Assembly: GCF_009688965.1 (NCBI RefSeq)
Contig: NZ_AP021875.1
Coordinates: forward strand, 5,890,001-5,954,000
Reading direction: 5' to 3'
Length of the DNA stretch: 64,000 bases
From: Desulfosarcina widdelii
Lineage (GTDB): Bacteria > Desulfobacterota > Desulfobacteria > Desulfobacterales > Desulfosarcinaceae
The notes under the pieces are model-generated. The model worked only from the letters and a program-made list of their open reading frames with translations, ran no database searches and had not been told where the DNA came from. Both the position numbers and the translations under genes were made by a program. Below, in pieces: positions 58,225 through 64,000 of the stretch. Each line of letters starts with the position of its first letter. Position 1 is the first letter of the stretch.

Positions 58225-58346
58225 ACGTCTCCTTAAGAAGCCCGATATCTTCGTTATGCTTCATCCCTCGTCGCTGCGGAGTATTGACCATACGCCTCAC
58301 TCCTCGGGACTCGCAAGCCTCGATCTCGGGCTTCTTACGAAGACGT
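58225..58346. repeat. Large inverted repeat upstream of uvrA
   Basis: The arms ACGTCTCCTTAAGAAGCCCG (58225-58249, 25 bases with its extension) and GATCTCGGGCTTCTTACG (58322-58346) match at 22 of 25 positions. The 72-base centre holds TTCGTTATGCTTCATCCCTC and CCTCACTCCTCGGGACTCGC. It lies between the divergent uvrA and DUF3786 genes and looks like a member of a repeated palindromic element family rather than a terminator. Confidence 0.6.
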
Positions 58347-58442
58347 CACAAATATGGTTTTTGATCAATCTCGGTGAAAACAATAAGTATCGATCGCCCT
58401 TTTGTCCACGCGAACCATTGCTCATGCCACGAGGAGATGCCG

Positions 58443-59069
58443 ATGACCTGGACTGAAAACGGATCGGTCTACGACGAAACTTACCGGAACTATTTGGAAC
58501 AGCTTCGAACCAGAAATTTTAACGGTAAGGAGGCGGTCCTGGGCGTCGCCGTGGATGGCGAGACGGTGGTGGTGCCCTATTTCAATGTGTCCCTTCGACT
58601 GACCGCCGAAGGGTTGAAAGACGATGCCGGGCGTCGGCCGGATTTTTCCGACTGCGTGGTGGTGTGCCGCTACCTGCTCATGTGTCCGCCATTCGAACCG
58701 ACGCGGAAAGAGTGGGTGGCCTACCGCGATTTTCCGGATGCCGGCCCGCTGACGGTTTTCTGGGCCGATACCGTGGAAAAGCCGCTGGCCGGGACATTCG
58801 CCGACAGCGTCGATGCGCTGCGAAAAGCGTGCGATGCGTTGGGCGGCGTCGATCCGGAGATGGCCATCGCCTGCGATCTGTGCCGTCGCTTCTCGCCGCT
58901 GCCCAAGGTGCCCTTGCTGCTGGTGTTCAACGACGCCGAAGACGGATTTCCGGCCGCCGCCTCGGTGCTGTTCGAAAAGCGGGCCTCAGCCTACCTAGAT
59001 GCCGAGAGTCAGGCCATTTTGGGGCATCGTTTGACACAACGACTGGTCGTCGCCTCTGGAAAAGAATAG
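58443..59069 (+). CDS. DUF3786 domain protein
   Basis: A 208-residue protein from ATG 58443 with GAGGAG 6 bases upstream; earlier in-frame starts lack a ribosome site. DUF3786 features: GVAVDGETVVVPYFNVSLRL, VCRYLLMCPP, WVAYRDFPDAGPLTVFWADTVEKPLAG and LLLVFNDAEDGFPAAASVLFEKRASAYLDAES. The family is common in anaerobic, corrinoid- and Wood-Ljungdahl-using bacteria and some members are fused to Fe-S domains; its function is unsettled. No Fe-S motif is visible here apart from CDLCRRFSPL. Confidence 0.85.
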   Translation: MTWTENGSVYDETYRNYLEQLRTRNFNGKEAVLGVAVDGETVVVPYFNVSLRLTAEGLKDDAGRRPDFSDCVVVCRYLLMCPPFEPTRKEWVAYRDFPDAGPLTVFWADTVEKPLAGTFADSVDALRKACDALGGVDPEMAIACDLCRRFSPLPKVPLLLVFNDAEDGFPAAASVLFEKRASAYLDAESQAILGHRLTQRLVVASGKE

Positions 59070-59172
59070 TTTTTATATTCAATCAAGCTTATGGGGGTAA
59101 ACGGGGCCATCCTTGGCCCCGCGAAAGTGCCTTCCTGGCTTTGATTACCGATTGCAACTTGCTAATCACCGA

Positions 59173-59916
59173 TCACCTTTTCAATGTTTCCGAGAGAAAG
59201 TCGACGAATCGCCGCCACGATTTTTTATCCGCAGTTTCGTGATACCGCTCTTGACCGAAAACCGTGAAGGCATGCTGCGCCCCACCGTAGGTGGTCATCT
59301 CATGATCCACGCCCGCCGCTTCGAGCTGTACGGCCAGATCGGCGAACTGCTCCATGGGAATTGCCGTATCCGCCGTGCCGTGCAGAATCAGGAATTTTCC
59401 CCGGGCGTTGGAATAATCCTGCCCCTCGGGGGTTTTCAACCCCCCATGGAAAGTGACGAAGCCTTTCAGGTCGGCACCGGAACGGGCCCATTCAAGCACC
59501 GCAGCGCCGCCGAAACAATAGCCTGCGGCAACGGCGTTTTCCACGTTGGCCCCCTTTTCCCTGGCCGTTTCCAAGGCACCGTTCATCAGCGCCCGCATTT
59601 TCTGTCTGTTTTTATACAGCTCACCGGTATGCTGCCGCTTGTCCGTGACTTCTGTCGGCCGCACGCCGGCACCGAACAGATCCAGGGCAAAAACGGCATA
59701 CCCCAGATCGGCCAGCATGTTGGCCCGGATGACTTCATAATCCGTCAACCCGTCCCAGTCATGAACCAGCAGCACCAGCGGGGCCTGTTCAAAGGGGGTG
59801 ATATAATAGCCCTCATAGGGTTGGCCGTCGATCTGGTAGGTTACCGGCGCCCCGGTGGCGCCATAGGCGGCGGTGGAAAAGGATACGAGTAGAAATATGA
59901 TGATGAATTTTCGCAT
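59173..59916 (-). CDS. Exported dienelactone hydrolase family protein
   Basis: A 247-residue alpha/beta hydrolase with a signal peptide (FIIIFLLVSFSTAAYG); AAGGAGTG precedes ATG 59914-59916. Catalytic residues: Cys nucleophile in AAGYCFGGAAV, Asp in ILHGTADTAIP and His in GGAQHAFTVFG, as in the dienelactone hydrolase family. It probably cleaves lactones or esters in the periplasm. The frame continues upstream but without a credible leader. Single gene, convergent with the DUF3786 gene. Confidence 0.9.
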   Translation of the reverse strand: MRKFIIIFLLVSFSTAAYGATGAPVTYQIDGQPYEGYYITPFEQAPLVLLVHDWDGLTDYEVIRANMLADLGYAVFALDLFGAGVRPTEVTDKRQHTGELYKNRQKMRALMNGALETAREKGANVENAVAAGYCFGGAAVLEWARSGADLKGFVTFHGGLKTPEGQDYSNARGKFLILHGTADTAIPMEQFADLAVQLEAAGVDHEMTTYGGAQHAFTVFGQERYHETADKKSWRRFVDFLSETLKR

Positions 59917-60361
59917 GGCGAACACTCCTTTTGGTTTTGATTTCAGTCCGGGCATAATCTGCCCTGATCTCCGATGGAGAGTCGAATCTCGTTTAGGTCG
60001 AATAATCGACTGTTCGATAAAATTAATACACGATGACTGTGAAGTCGAATGATCGGGCTGATGCTGGAACAAAAGACGGGGACAGGGGCTATCGTCAAGC
60101 GGCGAAACACTTTGATTGTGATATCCAGTAGATATATCTTCCAAAAACAGAATATCATCCTCTCTGGCTTGGGGTTTACTGCTTGATTTGATCGGTAAAT
60201 CAGACCATAATGCCCCCGGACCAACAGAAAAACCCCTTTAAAAATCCAAATGTTGTCGATCCAGAACCGGTTCAGTCCAACAAAACTTTTAACGTCGGCT
60301 GCGTGCCACAAAAGCGCTTAATCGTCAGTGCTCTATCGCTTTATTAGAAGGAGCGAAAGTT
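59917..60361. other. AT-rich intergenic region without a supported gene
   Basis: About 445 bases, visibly richer in A and T than neighbours. A minus-strand frame of about 120 codons occurs at 59943-60311 but has no family resemblance or good ribosome site. The right end carries GAAGGAG before the acetyltransferase start. Confidence 0.4.
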
Positions 60362-60814
60362 TTGAATATTAGAAAAGCAGAATTAAAAGACTTATCCTAT
60401 TTAGTTGATTTTACTTTGGAGGAGGCTCGTGAAGCTGAAGGCGTAATAAAGATACAGGAAACATTGAGTTTGGGGATAGAAACTGCTCTGAAGGACAATA
60501 AAATCGCTGCTTATTGGGTATTGGTTGATGAAGAAGATTATCCAGTAGGAAGCGTGTCTGTCGTAAAAGAATGGAGTGACTGGAATGCTGGTTATTACTG
60601 GTGGATACAAAGTATGTACCTTAAGCCTGAGTATAGAGGAAAAAGGCTAATGGCTCTGCTAGTCGAAACGGTAAAGAAGGAAATGTTTGTCCAAGGTGGT
60701 TTAGAACTTAGGTTATACGTTCATAAAAACAATACTGTGGCTAAAAAAGCATATGAAAAGTCAGGCTTCATTTACTCGGACTATGAAATGATGAAGTTGA
60801 GTTCAAAGCACTAA
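60362..60814 (+). CDS. GNAT family N-acetyltransferase (AT-rich, possibly acquired)
   Basis: A 150-residue protein starting at TTG 60362-60364 with GAAGGAG upstream. GNAT blocks: MNIRKAELKDLSYLVDFTLEEAREAEG, WWIQSMYLKPEYRGKRLMALLVETVKKE (acetyl-CoA loop) and NNTVAKKAYEKSGFIYSDYEMM. Codon use is AT-rich, unlike the surrounding genes, suggesting transfer. Substrate unknown. Confidence 0.85.
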   Translation: MNIRKAELKDLSYLVDFTLEEAREAEGVIKIQETLSLGIETALKDNKIAAYWVLVDEEDYPVGSVSVVKEWSDWNAGYYWWIQSMYLKPEYRGKRLMALLVETVKKEMFVQGGLELRLYVHKNNTVAKKAYEKSGFIYSDYEMMKLSSKH

Positions 60815-60853
60815 AGATCGTTTTATCACTCCGGCAAGTAAAGACACCAACTC

Positions 60854-60916
60854 CGTCATGCCGGACTTGATCCGGCATCCAGACTTTTCCTGGTTTCCGG
60901 CTTCCGCCGGAATGAC
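60854..60916 (+). repeat. Dispersed GTCATGCCGG-type repeat, copy D
   Basis: CGTCATGCCGGACTTGATCC ... GGTTTCCGGCTTCCGCCGGA then ATGAC. The ends are complementary (GTCATGCCGG / CCGGAATGAC). A shorter version of copies B and C without the AGCGCTAAAGC centre, located between the acetyltransferase and hydrolase genes (convergent). Confidence 0.65.
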
Positions 60917-60971
60917 AAATATTGGTTTTTTATGTTGCCACAATAATAATTGGTAAAATTCTTGGCGCGTC

Positions 60972-61556
60972 CTAATTTATGATTTCGATACAATCAGTTG
61001 CATGGGTCATCACTATCAGGTGACCTCCATCTTTTATTTTTTTACACGCTCCGGAACATGATATTACTTTGTCTTTTTCTCCATGTATGCGTTTAATTAT
61101 ACTTTGTTCGCCATCATAACCTTGCCAATTAAAAACCGCATGACACATAGCTCTAACAAATTCAGCCTCTGAGGAATTAAACATCGTCAAAATCTCATTT
61201 TTACATTTTCCGACAATCGCTTGTATCAATTTTATAGGGATGATTTCAGATAGAGGAGACAGTAATCTGAGTAAAGGATTGATTTCGTTTTTTGAAACGG
61301 CACTTCCGAACAAATAAACATTTCTTATGCCTAACTTGTCTGCAATCTCAAGCGAAACAATACCACCAAGAGAGGAACCTGCGACCGAGTCTGATTGCGT
61401 AATACCGTATCGCCTTATAACACTTTCTGCTACCTCGGAAATGGTTTTTTCACCATTATATTCCGGCCAGTTAATGAACTTGGCCTCTGCTATTTTTCGC
61501 CAAGGGCCAGAATACATGTTTGCATTGGCACCCATTCCCGGAAGAATATAAATCAT
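60972..61556 (-). CDS. Small alpha/beta hydrolase (AT-rich, possibly acquired)
   Basis: A 194-residue alpha/beta hydrolase: IYILPGMGANANMY (oxyanion region), nucleophile Ser in SVAGSSLGGIVSLEIA, and catalytic His in GGHLIVMTHA. There is no signal peptide. Lid residues are sparse, as in small esterases such as those of the serine hydrolase FSH1/YbfF group. The start lies 22 bases after the E1 beta stop. Base composition is AT-rich compared with the E1 genes, so it is probably a later insertion next to them. Confidence 0.8.
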   Translation of the reverse strand: MIYILPGMGANANMYSGPWRKIAEAKFINWPEYNGEKTISEVAESVIRRYGITQSDSVAGSSLGGIVSLEIADKLGIRNVYLFGSAVSKNEINPLLRLLSPLSEIIPIKLIQAIVGKCKNEILTMFNSSEAEFVRAMCHAVFNWQGYDGEQSIIKRIHGEKDKVISCSGACKKIKDGGHLIVMTHATDCIEIIN

Positions 61557-61578
61557 TTTCTAATCACGAACACGTCCC

Positions 61579-62562
61579 TCATTTTACAATAATTTCTTTT
61601 ACCGCCGAAATAAGATTTTTTTCGCTGGGAATGTAAAAACGTTCCAGAGGCGGACTGGCAGGGACCGGTATGTCAGGACCGGTCACCCGCCGCAGCGGCG
61701 CTTTTAAGCGATCAAAAGCCTCTTCCATCACCACGGCTGAGACTTCACCGGCAAATCCGCCGGTTCGAGTGGCCTCATGCAGTACAACCAGGCGACCGGT
61801 TTTGCGTACAGAATCAAGGAGCGTCTTTTTATCCATCGGCACAAGTGTGCGCAGGTCTACGATCTCCAGGTCAATCCCCTCCTGGGCCAACTGTTCGGCC
61901 GCCTTCAATGCCACCCCCACCATCTTGGACCATGTAACCAAAGTGACATCCGTACCCTGACGTTTAATGTCGGCCTTTCCAATGGGAATCAGATAGTCCT
62001 CCTCTGGAACCGGGCCGGGCACGAAATAAAGCATCATGTCCTCAATGAAAATTACGGGATTCGGATCCCGGATCGCCGATTTTAAAAGGCCCTTGGCATC
62101 GGCCGGTGTGGCGGGCATGACGACCTTCAGTCCCGGGCAGTGGGCCGCCCACGCTTCCAGGTTGTGCGAATGCTGGCAGCCGGCACCGAAGCCGGCACCG
62201 CTTTTGATGCGCACGACGAGCGGAAAAGCCGATTTACCGCCTGATAAGTACCGCAGTTTGGCGGCATGATTGACGATCATATCTGAAGCGAGGGTGAAGA
62301 AAGGATTGAACATGATTTCCACCACCGGCCTGAGCCCGACCGATGCTGCTCCTACCGCCAATCCTGCGATAGCCGCTTCTGAAACGGGAGTATCCTTCAC
62401 CCGTTTCGCACCGAAATCTTTCAATAAGCCGTCGGTGGGAAGCATCGGGCTGCTGTGGATACCCACTCCGATTCCCTCTCCAGCCAGGAATACATCGTCA
62501 TCCCGCAGCATTTCTTCTCTGAGTGCCTGATTGATGGCCTGTCCCATTCCAAATGACTGCAT
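61579..62562 (-). CDS. Thiamine-dependent 2-oxoacid/acetoin dehydrogenase E1 beta subunit
   Basis: A 327-residue protein; AAAGGAA precedes the ATG. Features of E1 beta: AINQALREEMLRDDDVFLAGEGIGV, DTPVSEAAIAGLAVGAASVGLRPVVEIMF, SGAGFGAGCQHSHNLEAWAAHCPGLKVVMPATPADAKGLL and VDLRTLVPMDKKTLLDSVRKTGRLVVLHEA. With the E1 alpha gene 33 bases upstream it forms the decarboxylating component; E2 and E3 are not within the 2 kb downstream. Confidence 0.93.
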   Translation of the reverse strand: MQSFGMGQAINQALREEMLRDDDVFLAGEGIGVGIHSSPMLPTDGLLKDFGAKRVKDTPVSEAAIAGLAVGAASVGLRPVVEIMFNPFFTLASDMIVNHAAKLRYLSGGKSAFPLVVRIKSGAGFGAGCQHSHNLEAWAAHCPGLKVVMPATPADAKGLLKSAIRDPNPVIFIEDMMLYFVPGPVPEEDYLIPIGKADIKRQGTDVTLVTWSKMVGVALKAAEQLAQEGIDLEIVDLRTLVPMDKKTLLDSVRKTGRLVVLHEATRTGGFAGEVSAVVMEEAFDRLKAPLRRVTGPDIPVPASPPLERFYIPSEKNLISAVKEIIVK

Positions 62563-62595
62563 GCTTTTATTCCTTTCATTATGGAATGTTCTCGA

Positions 62596-63558
62596 TTATG
62601 CGAATAGATCCTCAAGGGCCTCGGGTGGCTCGGGATAAGGGCTTTCCTCTGCAAAGCGGATCGCATCCTGCACAATGGTATCGATGCGTGTTTCCAGTTC
62701 GCCCAGTTCATCTTTGCTGATAAGCCCTTGGGCAAGCATTTCACCGCGCAGTTTAGGGATGGGGCACATTGCCTGCCACGCCGCGATTTCTTCCTTGGGC
62801 TGATAGATCTGCAGATCGGCTTCGCCATGGCCTCGCCAGCGGTAGGTTTTGTATTCGATCAGGGTGGGTCCACTTCCTGCAGCAGCGCGTACGCGGGCCT
62901 CCACGGCCGATTCGTATACTGCCAGCGCATCGTTGCCATCGACCACAACACCAGGAATGGCATAACCGGCGGCCCGGTCGGCGATGTTCGGCACGTTGGT
63001 GTGCTCTTCATAGCGCTGAGCACCGGCGTAGAGATTGTTCTCGCATACAAAAATTACAGGAAGCGCCCAGACACTCGCCAGATTCAGGGCTTCATGAACG
63101 GACCCCTCGTTGGCGGCGCCATCTCCGATAAAACAGACCGTTACCTGTTTTTCCGCCCGGTACTGTTGGGAGAAGGCAACGCCGACGGCAATGGGTGGTC
63201 CGCCACCGACCACGGTGGTTGTGCAGAGTGCATTGACTTCGGGTACCGCCATGTGCAGGGTTCCGCTTTTTCCCTTGTTGCAACCCGTGCGTTTGCCGAA
63301 TATTTCAGCCATCAGTGTCTTGGGATCAGCCCCCTTGGCCAATAAATGACTGTGGCTGCGGTGGTTGGTGATGATCACATCCTCCGGTTGAAGTGCTGCA
63401 CATACGCCCGCACCGACGGCCTCCTGCCCGGTACACAGGATCATCATTCCTGGAATCTTATGCTCGATCTTGCACAGTTCCGTCAGCTCCTCCTCGAACC
63501 TGCGGGAAAGCAGCAATGACCGGAGCATTTCCATCTTCTTTTGCCTGGGAATCTGCAT
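62596..63558 (-). CDS. Thiamine-dependent 2-oxoacid/acetoin dehydrogenase E1 alpha subunit
   Basis: A 320-residue protein; GGAGGGAAGG precedes the ATG 63556-63558. TPP-binding motif GDGAANEGSVHEALNLASVWALPVIFVCENNLYAG, IVHMAVPEV-like region HMAVPEVNALCTTTVVGGGPPIAVGVAFS, and the regulatory loop QRYEEHTNV. Closest in look to AcoA and pyruvate dehydrogenase E1 alpha. First gene of the pair; a CCTAAATTAGG palindrome lies 42 bases upstream. Confidence 0.93.
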   Translation of the reverse strand: MQIPRQKKMEMLRSLLLSRRFEEELTELCKIEHKIPGMMILCTGQEAVGAGVCAALQPEDVIITNHRSHSHLLAKGADPKTLMAEIFGKRTGCNKGKSGTLHMAVPEVNALCTTTVVGGGPPIAVGVAFSQQYRAEKQVTVCFIGDGAANEGSVHEALNLASVWALPVIFVCENNLYAGAQRYEEHTNVPNIADRAAGYAIPGVVVDGNDALAVYESAVEARVRAAAGSGPTLIEYKTYRWRGHGEADLQIYQPKEEIAAWQAMCPIPKLRGEMLAQGLISKDELGELETRIDTIVQDAIRFAEESPYPEPPEALEDLFA

Positions 63559-64000
63559 CCTTCCCTCCTGACGGTGTTAATTTGACAGGATTATTTTGAC
63601 CTAAATTAGGCGATTGTCGAACTTGCCGCAGAATCAAGGCAGCTGCTGCGGCGCTATAGTCGGCTATGCGCCGTAGCTGCTAACGCCGAAGATGCGGTGA
63701 GGTCGGCAATCCCGAAGCGGTTTCGCCTTTTGAGATGGAAAACTACAAACAAACTACTGAAATCATGGTGTTCGTCTATTTTCCGAAAAAGGCGAAACGT
63801 TTAATTTAGGGTTGATAAACGAGCGGTTAATTATTCAATTATAAAATCGTGTTGATGATAACACTACGCATACAAACTTGTCACTCAATAAAAAGCGCAA
63901 TTACGAACCCCTAAAAGTGGTTATGGGAGGGAAATATCGACGTCAGGCGTACACCGGATACCGGCGGCACAGTTTTTTCACTTGATGGTTTGTTTTGTTC
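63559..64000. other. Right-edge intergenic region
   Basis: No supported gene in 442 bases. It contains the palindrome CCTAAATTAGG (63600-63610), a hairpin-rich stretch at 63639-63680, and AT-rich sequence from about 63730. The promoter for the E1 genes should lie in the left part. Confidence 0.5.
63639..63680. repeat. GC-rich hairpin repeat near the right edge
   Basis: GCAGCTGCTGCGGCGCTATA (63639-63658) is largely complementary to CTATGCGCCGTAGCTGC (63664-63680), giving a long imperfect stem with a 4-6 base loop. It has the look of a dispersed palindromic element. Confidence 0.5.

Noticed and set aside
59943..60311. Minus-strand frame of about 120 codons
   Set aside because: No family resemblance, weak start context, and in an AT-rich spacer where chance frames are common.

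Overview
The window looks like a chromosomal segment of a GC-rich anaerobic member of Desulfobacterota (the former Deltaproteobacteria, perhaps near Desulfosarcina or Desulfatitalea). This is inferred from gene content: acyl-CoA and ADP-forming CoA-ligase genes, polyferredoxins with Tat-exported redox partners, an octaheme cytochrome c next to a cytochrome b/Rieske pair, an acetyl-CoA hydrolase fused to a GNAT domain, and many histidine kinases. No rRNA, tRNA, CRISPR array, integrase, transposase or phage structural gene was recognised.

Layout. 1-1.4 kb: end of an unknown gene, a GNAT gene broken by an in-frame stop, a GyrI-like effector-binding protein and a relic of a response-regulator tail. 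1.4-6.9 kb (minus): operon of enoyl-CoA hydratase, ADP-forming acyl-CoA synthetase, SpmA-SpmB fusion and M20 amidohydrolase. 7.2-12.4 kb (minus): four-gene membrane/periplasm redox operon (DUF6599-like, DUF362, NapH-NapG-like polyferredoxin, Tat aldo/keto reductase). 12.9-19.7 kb (plus): five-gene envelope module of unknown role: a three-span membrane protein, a helical protein, a lipoprotein, a GH24 lysozyme carrying an L,D-transpeptidase-like C-terminus, and a patatin phospholipase. 19.8-24.6 kb (minus): complete Liv-type branched-chain amino-acid ABC transporter. 25-36 kb: methyltransferase, molybdopterin oxidoreductase, solute-binding protein, CoA-transferase/GNAT fusion, PatB-type C-S lyase, EamA transporter, zinc-ribbon protein and UbiB kinase. 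36.3-40.5 kb (minus): cytochrome b, Rieske protein and an octaheme TPR cytochrome, likely one quinol-oxidising complex. 40.6-43.3 kb: secreted HAD phosphatase and sulfatase. 43.8-55.1 kb: signalling genes (two receivers without a phospho-acceptor Asp, a Cys-rich PAS kinase, a frameshifted hybrid kinase) interspersed with ferritin, MetF and HrpB. 55.2-64 kb: UvrA, DUF3786, dienelactone hydrolase, an AT-rich patch with two small genes, and E1 alpha/beta of a 2-oxoacid or acetoin dehydrogenase.

The most promising undescribed system is the 12.9-19.7 kb module. It sits as a plus-strand unit between two minus-strand operons and pairs enzymes acting on both peptidoglycan and phospholipid with three envelope-associated proteins of unknown function. 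Other points of note are the pair of phosphorylation-blind receivers, several gene relics and breaks, and dispersed inverted-repeat elements in intergenic spacers.
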